Origin: Pontixanthobacter aestiaquae
GTDB taxonomy: Bacteria > Pseudomonadota > Alphaproteobacteria > Sphingomonadales > Sphingomonadaceae
DNA length: 64,000 nucleotides
Direction of reading: 5' to 3'
Assembly (NCBI RefSeq): GCF_009827455.1
Contig: NZ_WTYZ01000001.1
Span: forward strand, 2,427,001 to 2,491,000
The position numbers and the translations under genes were made by a program. Positions 9,844 to 18,305 of the stretch are shown here, one piece after another (positions within the stretch are counted from its first letter, which is position 1; every line of letters starts with the position of its first letter). Below the pieces are notes generated by a model. It was not told the origin of the DNA. It saw only the letters and a program-made list of their open reading frames with translations, and did no database searches.

Positions 9844-10307
9844 CGGGAAAATCGGGCGATCACATCGACAAGATGATGGAGGTGATGGAAGCGGCCTTTG
9901 ATCCCCAATGGGGAGAAGCGTGGAATCGCCGCCAGCTGACGGACTCGTTATTGATGCCCCACAATCGCTACCGCCTGATTGATGCCAATGGTGATGAACC
10001 CGCGGAGGCTGCACCCGCGGCCGGGTTCTCCCTCATCAAGACAATCTCTGGTGAAGAAGAACTTTTACTCATCGCCATTCGCCCTGAACTTCGCGGAAGC
10101 GGGCTCGGAAGAGAACTGTTACAAAAGTTTATAGATGACGCGCGCAAGCGCGGAGCGGCCAAAATCTTCCTTGAGATGCGAGCGAACAATCCGGCCGACA
10201 AGCTGTACCGTTCCATGGGTTTTGAGCCGATCGGCAGACGAGAGCAGTACTACAAGGCAGCCAACGGCACCAGAATAGACGCCATTACAATGGCGTTATC
10301 GCTTTAG
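9840..10307 (+). CDS. rimI: Ribosomal-protein-alanine N-acetyltransferase RimI (GNAT)
   Basis: GNAT acetyltransferase of 155 residues. The acetyl-CoA pyrophosphate-binding motif appears as RPELRGSGLGRELL around residues 86-99, followed by ARKRGAAKIFLEMRANN and YRSMGFEPIGRREQYY, the standard motif A/B end of RimI. It starts inside the tsaB stop codon. The family acetylates the N-terminal alanine of ribosomal protein S18; that assignment is from family and neighbourhood. The next gene, mucR, begins 146 bases later. Confidence 0.87.
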   Translation: MTGKSGDHIDKMMEVMEAAFDPQWGEAWNRRQLTDSLLMPHNRYRLIDANGDEPAEAAPAAGFSLIKTISGEEELLLIAIRPELRGSGLGRELLQKFIDDARKRGAAKIFLEMRANNPADKLYRSMGFEPIGRREQYYKAANGTRIDAITMALSL

Positions 10308-10453
10308 AAATATTTCGATCCCCATCGGACCAATCTGCAGAGTATTGGCCAGCCCTCCACTTGATACTATTGCGCAGCTGGTCCATGGGCAACGGTGCCG
10401 TGAAAAAGGCGGATAAAAAAAATAGTGGTCGCAACCTTTGATGAGGACAAATC

Positions 10454-10894
10454 ATGGAAAAATTTGAAGATGATATGGCGGAGACGCTAATTACGCTCAC
10501 GTCCGATATCGTTGCTGCACATGTCAGCAACAACAATGTCGATGGCGAAGAACTGCCTTCACTGATTACCAATGTATACGGCGCATTGGCTGGACTTGGA
10601 CGGGACGAGGACCCTGTCGAAGAACGGCCTGAGCCAGCGGTTTCTATCCGCTCGTCAGTCAAGAAGGACTATATTGTCTGTCTGGAAGACGGTAAGAAGT
10701 TCAAAATGCTCAAGCGTCATTTGATGACCGAGTATAATATGACACCGGACGAGTACCGCGCGCGCTGGGATCTTCCATCGGACTATCCGATGGTCGCACC
10801 AAGCTATTCGGAACGCCGCCGCGATCTTGCCAAGAAAATCGGCCTTGGCCGTAAGCCTGGCCAAAAACGCGGCCGCAAGAAAAAGGCGGCGTAA
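10454..10894 (+). CDS. mucR: MucR/Ros family transcriptional regulator
   Basis: Alphaproteobacterial zinc-finger-type DNA-binding regulator of 146 residues. The central DNA-binding segment is seen in IVCLEDGKKFKMLKRHL, then MTPDEYRARWDLPSDYPMVA; the tail is basic (GRKPGQKRGRKKKAA). The Ros-type finger is degenerate: the second cysteine is Asp (C-x-x-D) and the second histidine position reads MTEYN, leaving one Cys, one Asp and one His as candidate ligands. Preceded by a good ribosome binding site (GATGAGGAC). Family members are global, often autoregulatory, repressors of surface and cell-cycle genes. A hairpin terminator separates it from fur. Confidence 0.92.
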   Translation: MEKFEDDMAETLITLTSDIVAAHVSNNNVDGEELPSLITNVYGALAGLGRDEDPVEERPEPAVSIRSSVKKDYIVCLEDGKKFKMLKRHLMTEYNMTPDEYRARWDLPSDYPMVAPSYSERRRDLAKKIGLGRKPGQKRGRKKKAA

Positions 10895-10957
10895 CCTAGC
10901 TGCTCAATCATCGCCGGAATCCCCCGCGCATTTGCTTAGGATTGCTGGCTTGAGAAG

Positions 10958-10993
10958 AACGCTCCGTACCTCTAAGGCTACGGGGCGTTTTTC
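10958..10993 (+). terminator. Rho-independent terminator between mucR and fur
   Basis: An 11-bp stem with one G-T pair (AACGCTCCGTA with TACGGGGCGTT) closes a 10-base loop and is followed by a run of five T. It ends just before the fur start, so fur probably depends on readthrough or on a promoter overlapping the hairpin. Confidence 0.75.
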
Positions 10994-11009
10994 ATAATAG
11001 GGACTCCCA

Positions 11010-11444
11010 GTGCAGCAACGGATCGATCTGGAACAACTTTGCGCAGAGCGTGGGCTTCGCATTACCGAGCAGCGGCGCGTGATCGCCCGTGTGCTGTCCG
11101 AAAGCGATGACCATCCCGATGTTGAATTGCTGCATGAACGCGCTTCCGCCATCGATTCTAAGATCTCGATTGCAACCGTTTACCGGACAGTCCGACTGTT
11201 CGAAGAAGCTGGCATTCTCGATCGTCACGATTTCGGCGATGGCCGTGCGCGTTATGAAGCCGCTCCCGAGGCGCATCACGACCATTTGATTGATGTGGAA
11301 AGCGGCGACGTGGTCGAATTTGTCGATCCAGAACTGGAAGCCCTGCAGAAAACGATTGCCGAAAAACTCGGCTATCGTCTCGTTGATCACCGGATGGAAT
11401 TGTACGGCGTAAAACTGGGGCGGGCTAAGGATAGCGAGGCTTGA
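11010..11444 (+). CDS. fur: Fur family metal-responsive transcriptional regulator
   Basis: Metal-dependent repressor of 144 residues with an N-terminal winged helix (RITEQRRVIARVL, ISIATVYRTVRLFEEAGIL) and a C-terminal metal-binding/dimerisation part with HHDHLIDVESGDVVEF. The C-x-x-C structural zinc motif found in many Fur proteins is absent, as in the alphaproteobacterial Fur/Mur type, so whether it senses iron or manganese is open. The start is GTG and lies right behind the mucR terminator. Its TGA overlaps the TTG start of plsC. Confidence 0.9.
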   Translation: MQQRIDLEQLCAERGLRITEQRRVIARVLSESDDHPDVELLHERASAIDSKISIATVYRTVRLFEEAGILDRHDFGDGRARYEAAPEAHHDHLIDVESGDVVEFVDPELEALQKTIAEKLGYRLVDHRMELYGVKLGRAKDSEA

Positions 11445-12322
11445 TCAGCCAGGAACTGCGCGACGCCGCACAAGCCGGCGAGACAACCCCGCTTTCGATG
11501 ATAGGATGGGTGCGCTTCACACTGCGCGTATTGGCTCTCATTGTGCTGCTGATCGTCTTCGTTCCGCTCCATTATATCTACCGCATTTTGAAATACGGGT
11601 CGCCCTTCCCCATGTTGTTCTTGCGCTATGCCGCGCGCGTCAGCGGGGCCAAGGTTCGCAAGATCGGCACGCCGCTGCGGCGCGATGTGTTCTTCGTCGC
11701 CAACCATGTGTCATGGCTCGATATTCTTGCACTCGCAGGGGCGAGCGGAACGGCATTCGTGGCCAAGGCGGAATTGGCAGAAGTGCCCGTTATCGGCTGG
11801 CTGTGTAGCCTCAACCGCACCGTCCACGTCAAACGCGAAAACCGGTCGGGCGTAGCCGAACAGATCAATGCATTGCGTGAAGCTTTGGAAGACAATTGGT
11901 CGGTCACGGTATTTCCTGAGGGAACGACAACTGACGGACAATCGCTACTGCCCTTTAAAACATCCATGCTCAGCGTGCTCGAACCGCCTCCCAAAGACGT
12001 GCTCGTGCAACCGGTGCTGATTGATTACGGACCGGTGGCAGAGGAAATCGGCTGGGTTGGCAATGAAAGCGGTGTCAACAACGCCAAGCGCATCCTGTCA
12101 CGCAAAGGCACGTTCGAGCTAAAACTGCATTTTCTCGAGCCTTTCAGCCCCGAAGAATTCCGCGGACGCAAAGCTATAGGAGCAAGGGCAAGAGCAGCCA
12201 TCGAAGCGGCCTTGCTATCGTCACTCGACAAGCCGTTGCGCGAATTCAAGCACGACGTTGTCCCGATCCGCTACGCCGCGCCGAAGGATGTGCGGGACCG
12301 GGAACCTGTAGAGGACGCCTAG
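11441..12322 (+). CDS. plsC: 1-acyl-sn-glycerol-3-phosphate acyltransferase
   Basis: Membrane enzyme that acylates lysophosphatidic acid to phosphatidic acid. The catalytic H-x4-D motif is NHVSWLD near residue 90, the second conserved block is FPEGTTTDG near residue 166. A hydrophobic helix (VRFTLRVLALIVLLIVFV) at residues 24-41 anchors the N-terminus. The start is TTG, overlapping the fur stop as TTGA, with AAGGA 10 bases upstream. At 293 residues it is slightly longer than typical PlsC because of a C-terminal extension of unknown role. It lies in front of miaB. Confidence 0.88.
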   Translation: MISQELRDAAQAGETTPLSMIGWVRFTLRVLALIVLLIVFVPLHYIYRILKYGSPFPMLFLRYAARVSGAKVRKIGTPLRRDVFFVANHVSWLDILALAGASGTAFVAKAELAEVPVIGWLCSLNRTVHVKRENRSGVAEQINALREALEDNWSVTVFPEGTTTDGQSLLPFKTSMLSVLEPPPKDVLVQPVLIDYGPVAEEIGWVGNESGVNNAKRILSRKGTFELKLHFLEPFSPEEFRGRKAIGARARAAIEAALLSSLDKPLREFKHDVVPIRYAAPKDVRDREPVEDA

Positions 12323-12362
12323 CCATTGCGGCAGTCGCGCTTAGGCCGTAAAGGGCACACCC

Positions 12363-13703
12363 ATGCAAAAGACCGCGCCTCCCAAGACCTACCGGGTCAA
12401 AAGCTTTGGCTGCCAGATGAACGTCTACGACGGCGAGCGGATGGCCGAAATGCTGGCCGAGAAGGGCATCACCGAAGCCCTTGAGGGCGAAGACGCCGAT
12501 CTGGTTGTGCTCAACACATGCCATATTCGCGAGAAGGCGGCGGAGAAAGTCTATTCGGATATTGGCCGCCTGACCAAAGGCAAGACGCAGAAGAAAGCGC
12601 CAATGATCGCGGTCGCTGGCTGCGTTGCGCAGGCCGAAGGCGAAGAGATTATGGAACGCGCGCCGGCTGTGTCGATGGTCGTCGGCCCGCAAGCCTATCA
12701 TCGCCTTCCCGGCATGATCGACAATGCCGTCAACGGTGTCCGTTCCACCGATACCGATATGCCTGCGGATGCGAAATTTGCCGAGCTACCCAGCCGCCGC
12801 AAAGTGTCGCCTGGTAGTTTCCTGACCATCCAAGAAGGCTGTGACAAATTCTGCACCTATTGCGTAGTACCTTACACGCGCGGTGCAGAGATCTCTCGTC
12901 CTTACAGTGCCTTGGTTGATGAAGCGAAAAAGCTGGTGGAAGCCGGCGCAAAAGAAATCACTCTGCTGGGCCAGAATGTCAGCGCATGGACTGGCGAAGA
13001 CGAAGCAGGCCGCAAAATCGGCATGGCGGGCCTGATCCGCGCTCTCGCTAAAGACCCTGACCTCAAGCGCATCCGCTACACGACTAGCCATCCCGCCGAT
13101 ATGGATGACGAGCTGATCGATACGCATGGCGAGATCGAGAAGCTGATGCCCTATCTGCATCTGCCCGTGCAAAGCGGCAATGACCGCGTGCTGAAAGCGA
13201 TGAACCGCAGTCACACGGCGGAGAGCTATCTCAAATTGCTCGAACGCTTCCGTGCGGCCCGGCCCGATCTGGCGCTGTCGGGCGATTTCATTGTCGGCTT
13301 CCCCGGCGAAACCGATGCCGAGTTCGAAGACACGCTCAAGATCGTCGACGAAGTTCGCTATGCGCAGGCCTATAGCTTCAAATACTCGCCCCGCCCCGGC
13401 ACGCCCGCCGCAACGATGGACGATCAGGTTCCGCTCGAAGTGATGGACGAACGCCTCCAGCGCCTCCAAGCTTCACTCCGCCGCGACCAGCAAGCCTTCA
13501 ACGACGCCAGCGTCGGGAAGACCTGCGAAGTGCTGGTAGAACGCAAAGGCAAGCTCGACGGCCAATGGCTCGGCAAATCGCCATGGCTCCAATCGGTCCA
13601 CTTCACCGGTGATGTGCAAATCGGTGATCTGGCGCAGGTTGAGCTCATCCAGGCTGGCCAGCAATCTCTCGGCGGGCGCCTGTTGGAAACCGTACTAGCC
13701 TGA
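12363..13703 (+). CDS. miaB: tRNA-2-methylthio-N6-dimethylallyladenosine synthase MiaB
   Basis: Radical-SAM methylthiotransferase that converts i6A37 to ms2i6A37 in tRNA. The 446-residue protein has the three auxiliary cluster cysteines (SFGCQMN, LNTCHIREKA, VAGCVAQ), the radical-SAM C-x3-C-x2-C motif in EGCDKFCTYCVVPYTRG, and a C-terminal TRAM domain. The ATG follows a weak AAAGG-like site. It belongs to the run leading into phoH, ybeY and corC, the conserved order in alphaproteobacteria. Confidence 0.96.
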   Translation: MQKTAPPKTYRVKSFGCQMNVYDGERMAEMLAEKGITEALEGEDADLVVLNTCHIREKAAEKVYSDIGRLTKGKTQKKAPMIAVAGCVAQAEGEEIMERAPAVSMVVGPQAYHRLPGMIDNAVNGVRSTDTDMPADAKFAELPSRRKVSPGSFLTIQEGCDKFCTYCVVPYTRGAEISRPYSALVDEAKKLVEAGAKEITLLGQNVSAWTGEDEAGRKIGMAGLIRALAKDPDLKRIRYTTSHPADMDDELIDTHGEIEKLMPYLHLPVQSGNDRVLKAMNRSHTAESYLKLLERFRAARPDLALSGDFIVGFPGETDAEFEDTLKIVDEVRYAQAYSFKYSPRPGTPAATMDDQVPLEVMDERLQRLQASLRRDQQAFNDASVGKTCEVLVERKGKLDGQWLGKSPWLQSVHFTGDVQIGDLAQVELIQAGQQSLGGRLLETVLA

Positions 13704-13818
13704 CACCGAGTGTTGCAGATCGGTGACTTTCCACCGCTACATATTATGCACCCGCTTGCCTCCCGCGCGCATCGGCCTATCCTCCGAGTCGGAACAGAAA
13801 GGCCCCATTTAGGAATAT

Positions 13819-14847
13819 ATGGCTCGTAAAACTTCGAGCGCCGCACCGGCGCTCTCATCACCGCCCGTCCCCCAGCGCGAGATTCGCCGCGCTCAGGTGG
13901 ATATGAATTTCGAAAACCAGTCGCTGCTGGTTCCGCTTTTCGGACAGTTTGACGCCAATCTGGTGCAGATCGAGAACCGCCTCGGCGTATTTATCTCTGC
14001 GCGCGGCGATACGCTGCATCTGGAGGGACCGGAAGACAGCGTCGCCCGTGCGCGTGATGTGCTGCAGGCATTGTACGACCGGCTTGCGCAAGGACAGGAC
14101 CTGGACGCTGGCGCCATCGAATCCGTCATCGCTATGTCGAACGAGCCGACGCTCGATGGCATCGTGAACGGGGACAAAAACATTCCGCCCATCATGATCC
14201 GCACCCGGCGCAAGACCATCGTTCCGCGCTCCAAAATGCAGGCCAGCTATATGCAGCAGCTTGCGCGTGACGATGTAATCTTCGCGCTTGGTCCTGCGGG
14301 TACCGGCAAGACCTATGTTGCAGTGGCGCAAGCCGTGAGCCAGCTGATCACCGGCAGCGTTCAACGCTTGATCCTGTCGCGGCCAGCGGTTGAAGCGGGC
14401 GAAAAACTCGGCTTTCTACCGGGTGATATGAAGGACAAGGTCGATCCCTATCTGCGCCCTCTCTACGATGCGCTGTTCGATTGTATGCCGCCCGAGCAAG
14501 TTGAGCGCCGGATCGAAAGCGGCGAGATTGAAATTGCTCCCATCGCTTTTATGCGCGGACGCACCCTAGCCGATGCATTTGTGATTTTGGACGAGGCCCA
14601 GAACACCACCAAGGAACAGATGAAAATGTTTCTCACCCGCTTCGGCCAGAACAGCCGGATGGTGGTGTGCGGTGATCCAAAGCAAGTCGATATCCCGGGC
14701 GGTGACAGGATGTCTGGCTTGGCCGATGCGGTTCATAAGCTGGAGAATGTCGACGGTATCGGCGTGACCCGCTTCACCCGCGCCGACGTGGTACGGCACC
14801 CCATCGTGGGCCGCATTGTAGAGGCGTATGAGGGGCCGGATGCGTAA
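13819..14847 (+). CDS. phoH: PhoH family protein (PhoL-type ATPase)
   Basis: P-loop NTPase of 342 residues. The Walker A motif is GPAGTGKT near residue 160, the Walker B region reads AFVILDEAQNTT, with LSRPAVEAGEKLGFLPGD between them. The N-terminal part resembles the KH-like domain of PhoH proteins. Family members are probable RNA-associated ATPases, often beside ybeY, as here. The ATG is preceded by TAGGA eight bases upstream. A palindromic repeat follows directly after its stop. Confidence 0.92.
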   Translation: MARKTSSAAPALSSPPVPQREIRRAQVDMNFENQSLLVPLFGQFDANLVQIENRLGVFISARGDTLHLEGPEDSVARARDVLQALYDRLAQGQDLDAGAIESVIAMSNEPTLDGIVNGDKNIPPIMIRTRRKTIVPRSKMQASYMQQLARDDVIFALGPAGTGKTYVAVAQAVSQLITGSVQRLILSRPAVEAGEKLGFLPGDMKDKVDPYLRPLYDALFDCMPPEQVERRIESGEIEIAPIAFMRGRTLADAFVILDEAQNTTKEQMKMFLTRFGQNSRMVVCGDPKQVDIPGGDRMSGLADAVHKLENVDGIGVTRFTRADVVRHPIVGRIVEAYEGPDA

Positions 14848-14852
14848 CATCC

Positions 14853-14938
14853 CGTCATTGCGAGGGACTATGGGTCCCGCGGCAATCTAGGGCTAGCGCT
14901 TTGCTGCTCTGGATTGCTTCGCTACGTTCGCAATGACA
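14853..14938. repeat. Palindromic MITE-like repeat between phoH and ybeY
   Basis: About 86 bp with a perfect 10-bp terminal inverted repeat (GTCATTGCGA at 14854-14863, TCGCAATGAC at 14928-14937) and a further imperfectly paired inner part (GCAATCTAG and CTGGATTGC). Sequences with CGTCATTGCGAG ends are common dispersed palindromes in many bacterial genomes and give HCERSEAIQ when read on the opposite strand, as here. The right end contains a candidate ybeY start codon. Confidence 0.8.
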
Positions 14939-15427
14939 ATGGATTTGGAAATCGACATTGAAGGTTGGCCCGATGATGAATGGGAAACGCTGGCAGAACG
15001 CGCTACTCGCGCTGCCGCGATTGTAGCCACCGAACTCGCCAATACCCGCCTCTCGACCAGCCTGCTCTTCACGACAGACACTGAAGTCCACACTCTCAAC
15101 CGCGAATGGCGCGAGCGGGACAAGCCGACCAACGTCCTGTCCTTCCCGATGCTTAGCCGAGACGAACTGCTCAATCTCGCGCCGAATGGTCCTCCTGTTA
15201 TACTCGGTGATCTCGCGCTTGCTTACGAAACCTGCAAGCATGAGGCCGAGGGAAAGAACATCCCACTCGCACACCACGCGGCCCACCTCATAGTTCACGG
15301 GCTGCTCCACCTCGCGGGCCACGACCACGAGATATCCACCGAACATGCCGAGCATATGGAGGGATTGGAGATTCAGGCCCTTGCGAGTATGGGGATAGCA
15401 GACCCATATGGGGATCGAGACGAATGA
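14933..15427 (+). CDS. ybeY: rRNA maturation endoribonuclease YbeY
   Basis: Zinc-dependent endoribonuclease acting in 16S rRNA 3'-end processing and ribosome quality control. The zinc motif H-x3-H-x5-H is seen in HLIVHGLLHLAGHDHE near residues 121-136, preceded by TNVLSFPM and ILGDLALAYETC. Two candidate starts exist: an ATG at 14933, inside the terminal inverted repeat of the palindromic element, and an ATG at 14939 just past it. Neither has a recognisable ribosome binding site. The gene is 164 residues from the first start. corC follows after 30 bases. Confidence 0.93.
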   Translation: MTMDLEIDIEGWPDDEWETLAERATRAAAIVATELANTRLSTSLLFTTDTEVHTLNREWRERDKPTNVLSFPMLSRDELLNLAPNGPPVILGDLALAYETCKHEAEGKNIPLAHHAAHLIVHGLLHLAGHDHEISTEHAEHMEGLEIQALASMGIADPYGDRDE

Positions 15428-15457
15428 TGGACATTTTAGGAGTACCCACGAAGGGCC

Positions 15458-16384
15458 ATGCCCGACATCGATAATTCCGCCGGAGACGCGGACAGTAGAA
15501 GCGGGCTGTGGCCCGCGATTCGAAAATTCCTTGGTGCCGATGGCGGCGATCGCTCCCTGCGCGCGCAGTTGGAAGAGAAGATCGACGAGCATGAGGATGA
15601 AAATCCAAATGACGACGAGCAAACGCCGACCAATGGCGACTTGTCTGGTGTCGAGCGGCAAATGCTGCGCAACCTCCTCCATTTCAGCGAGCATGACGCA
15701 GATGACGTGTCCGTCCCGCGCGGAGAGATTGTTGCGGTGTCGGCGGATGCCAGCTGGGACGATTTGATCGAGAGCTTTTCCGAGAACGGCCATTCGAGGA
15801 TGCCCGTATATCGCGGGCAACTCGATTCTGTAATCGGGATGATCCACATCAAGGACGTATTCCCGTTTCTGGCAAAGGCCACACCTCCGCCGGCTGATTG
15901 GACTACGCTGATGCGTCAACCTCTGTACGTGCCGCAAGCACGCAGCGCTATTGATGTGCTTGCGGACATGCGTTCTGCCCGAATGCATCTGGCGATTGTG
16001 CTCGACGAGTTTTCCGGCACTGATGGCATCATCACGATCGAGGATCTGGTCGAGGAAATCGTCGGCGAGATCGAAGACGAGCATGATGATTTGCCCGAAG
16101 AGCTAATCACGCCGATTGGTGAAGGCATGTGGGATTGCGACGCCCGCGCCGAATTGGACGATGTTGCTGACATGGTCGACAAGCGTTTGGCGGAGGTAGA
16201 AGAATCGGTCGACACGCTTGGCGGGCTCGCGTTCGTTCTGGCCGAGCAAGTCCCGACAGTTGGCACTGTGGTCGAGCACCCCAGTGGATGGCGCATTGAA
16301 ATAACCGCTGCCGACGAAACGCATGTGAAGCGCATGCGTTTGCACCCTCCTGCAGAAAGCGCAGACGAGGGTAACGGCAAATAA
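15458..16384 (+). CDS. corC: CorC/HlyC-type CBS domain protein
   Basis: Cytoplasmic protein of 308 residues with a tandem CBS pair (residues about 80-210; GHSRMPVYRGQLDSVIGMIH, MHLAIVLDEFSGTDGIITIEDLVEEIVGEIEDEH) and a C-terminal transporter-associated CorC_HlyC domain (TLGGLAFVLAEQVPTVGTVVEH). No membrane helices. Family members are linked to magnesium/cobalt export and membrane integrity. ATG preceded by GAAGGG. Last gene of the run; its stop lies inside a terminator hairpin. The usual downstream lnt gene is not present here. Confidence 0.9.
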   Translation: MPDIDNSAGDADSRSGLWPAIRKFLGADGGDRSLRAQLEEKIDEHEDENPNDDEQTPTNGDLSGVERQMLRNLLHFSEHDADDVSVPRGEIVAVSADASWDDLIESFSENGHSRMPVYRGQLDSVIGMIHIKDVFPFLAKATPPPADWTTLMRQPLYVPQARSAIDVLADMRSARMHLAIVLDEFSGTDGIITIEDLVEEIVGEIEDEHDDLPEELITPIGEGMWDCDARAELDDVADMVDKRLAEVEESVDTLGGLAFVLAEQVPTVGTVVEHPSGWRIEITAADETHVKRMRLHPPAESADEGNGK

Positions 16385-16407
16385 TTTCCGGTAGTCTGCC
16401 GTTTTTT
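16373..16407 (+). terminator. Rho-independent terminator overlapping the corC stop
   Basis: A 7-bp stem AACGGCA/TGCCGTT with a 17-base loop, followed by six T. The left arm is inside the last corC codons. Confidence 0.65.
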
Positions 16408-16466
16408 GCAACTAACTGGCTGCAAGTGCGTTGGCATGGTGAACAGGGACAAAGGTTTACCGCATC

Positions 16467-17351
16467 ATGCCAACTCGCCGCTTGCCGCCTCTTCGCGCAC
16501 TCGAAGCCTTCATGCGCACGGTGCGCTTGGGGTCTGCGCGCGCGGCAGCGGATGAGCTTGGGCTGAGCCCCTCTGCTTTGTCCCGGCGGATCGCGAATCT
16601 CGAAGAATTTACCGGCAAAAAACTGTTCACCCGCGCCAAGCAAGCGATGCAACTGACCGATGAAGGTCAGGCATTTCATGATGCCATCGCTGAGCCCCTC
16701 GACGCGCTTGCGATGGCAATTGAAAACCAGTCCGAAAATCTGTCGCTGCTGCGTCTAAGACTCGGTGTATTGCCCCTGTTCGGTAGCCAGCGCCTGTTCC
16801 CGCATCTCGGCGAGCTGCGCAAACGCCACCCATTGCTCCATATCGATATCGACACCGGACCGCATCTGGATGACCGCGTTGGCGATACGCTGGACGCCGC
16901 GATTATCCTGTCGCGCGGCCCCGACACGGGACTGCATGCCGTCAGACTTGATCACAATATGGTGCACGCGATTTGCAGCACGGAGATCGCCAAAGCCCTC
17001 GGCCCCTCGCCCGATATCGAGAAGCTGGCGAAGCAAACCTTCCTGATCCACAACGAGCTTCCCGCAAGTTTCGAAGCCTGGAAGCAAGCACTGGGTCTTG
17101 ATGCGATGGATCCCGCTGCGATCGACCATTACGATTCCGGTCAATTGATGCTGGAAGCCGCCGCACAGGGCCTGGGCATTGCGATCATGCATGACGACCA
17201 TATGAAACGCGCCGCCGACAACCGCCTCGCGCATCTGTTCGATATCGAGGTCGAGAGTCCTTACAGCTATTGGTTCATCTGCAAGCCGACCGCGCTCGAA
17301 TCGCGCCCGGTCCGGCTGTTCCACGACTGGCTCGTTCGAACGGGACTTTAG
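16467..17351 (+). CDS. LysR family transcriptional regulator
   Basis: Typical LysR protein of 294 residues: N-terminal winged helix-turn-helix (PPLRALEAFMRTVRLGSARA, LGLSPSALSRRIANLEE, FTRAKQAMQLTDEG) and a substrate-binding domain. The GcvA-like start (RRLPPLRALEAF) places it in the GcvA/AmpR-type subgroup. The regulated genes are not evident: no divergently paired gene sits upstream, corC ends there, and the lipase gene downstream is convergent and overlaps it by four bases. Confidence 0.88.
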   Translation: MPTRRLPPLRALEAFMRTVRLGSARAAADELGLSPSALSRRIANLEEFTGKKLFTRAKQAMQLTDEGQAFHDAIAEPLDALAMAIENQSENLSLLRLRLGVLPLFGSQRLFPHLGELRKRHPLLHIDIDTGPHLDDRVGDTLDAAIILSRGPDTGLHAVRLDHNMVHAICSTEIAKALGPSPDIEKLAKQTFLIHNELPASFEAWKQALGLDAMDPAAIDHYDSGQLMLEAAAQGLGIAIMHDDHMKRAADNRLAHLFDIEVESPYSYWFICKPTALESRPVRLFHDWLVRTGL

Positions 17352-18268
17352 TTCGAGACGTCTTTGTCTTCAGCCCGGACCGCATGCACACATAGCGGCT
17401 GTTGCCCTGTGACAGGACCCGGATGCAGCTTGTTCGCGTCACCGCATTCCACTTCGGGCTTTTGGATGTCGTTCGGCTCCAGCGCAGCATAGGCGGCCGG
17501 ATCATCGTAGGCTGCAATCCATGTCAGGCAATCGGCAAGTTTCCGAATGCTGTGCTTGGCACCTGTTCCGGCTGACGGATTGCAGTTAATCACCAGAACA
17601 TCGGCAGCAGGGGACGCTTTGTATCGCCGCAGGACGCGCAGGAACTCGCCGCGTTCGGATACCGCAAGTCGGTCCATAGCATTGGCCATCGGATCGCCGC
17701 TGAAAAAGGGCGAGGTGTTAAACACATAGGCCCGGACCTGCGGGTTCTCGATAGATATCTGCGTTGCCAGCGCGCCGCCCAGCGAATGGCCGGTGACTTG
17801 GAGCGGCACCGTCTGGAGCAATTCCGCATCGAGTTGCGCCCGCTCAGCATCGTAAACCATGCGCGCACCGTTGCGCTGGCCATCGCCCAACGATCCGGAG
17901 AAAATATCTGACGTGGAGCCGGCTTCGGTCCCGCGAAATGCGAGCACTCTGGCGATCAGCTTGCCGCGCTCGCTGCCGCGCATTTCGTATTTGTCGAACA
18001 CCGAATAAGCGAGACCGCTCTCATCATTATCCGCCGCCTTACGCTCCACAAAGGCCAGAGGCAGCCGCGTGTAGGTATCATCGTCCTTGTAAGCATTGGA
18101 GCTGAGCATCGCATAGGCGTAGCTCTCCACCGCAGCCTCCCGCACGAAACCGCACCAGCCGCCCGGTTCGCTCCGGCACGGACTGCGCGATTGGGTCAGG
18201 TCCGGAAGAGGCGTGATGCAGCCACTGAGCGCCAAAGCGCCCACCAGCACCGCAATGTTGCGGATCAT
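17348..18268 (-). CDS. Class 3-type lipase/esterase lipoprotein
   Basis: Alpha/beta-hydrolase of 306 residues. The nucleophile elbow reads VTGHSLGGALATQI (G-x-S-x-G), with the Lipase_3-like VLAFRGTEAGSTSDIF segment ahead of it. The N-terminus (MIRNIAVLVGALALSGC) carries a lipobox LSGC, so it is predicted to be a membrane-anchored lipoprotein. The start is set at the ATG; a GTG one codon upstream is also open. It ends tail to tail with the LysR gene, overlapping by four bases. The substrate is unknown. Confidence 0.8.
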   Translation of the reverse strand: MIRNIAVLVGALALSGCITPLPDLTQSRSPCRSEPGGWCGFVREAAVESYAYAMLSSNAYKDDDTYTRLPLAFVERKAADNDESGLAYSVFDKYEMRGSERGKLIARVLAFRGTEAGSTSDIFSGSLGDGQRNGARMVYDAERAQLDAELLQTVPLQVTGHSLGGALATQISIENPQVRAYVFNTSPFFSGDPMANAMDRLAVSERGEFLRVLRRYKASPAADVLVINCNPSAGTGAKHSIRKLADCLTWIAAYDDPAAYAALEPNDIQKPEVECGDANKLHPGPVTGQQPLCVHAVRAEDKDVSN

Positions 18269-18305
18269 CACGCCCCGTCCTGAATCGGTCAGCCTCGCCG
18301 CCGGT

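Noticed and set aside
14855..16084. A 409-residue minus-strand frame opposite ybeY and corC
   Set aside because: Antisense to two conserved genes; its C-terminal HCERSEAIQ comes from the palindromic repeat, a known source of false annotations.
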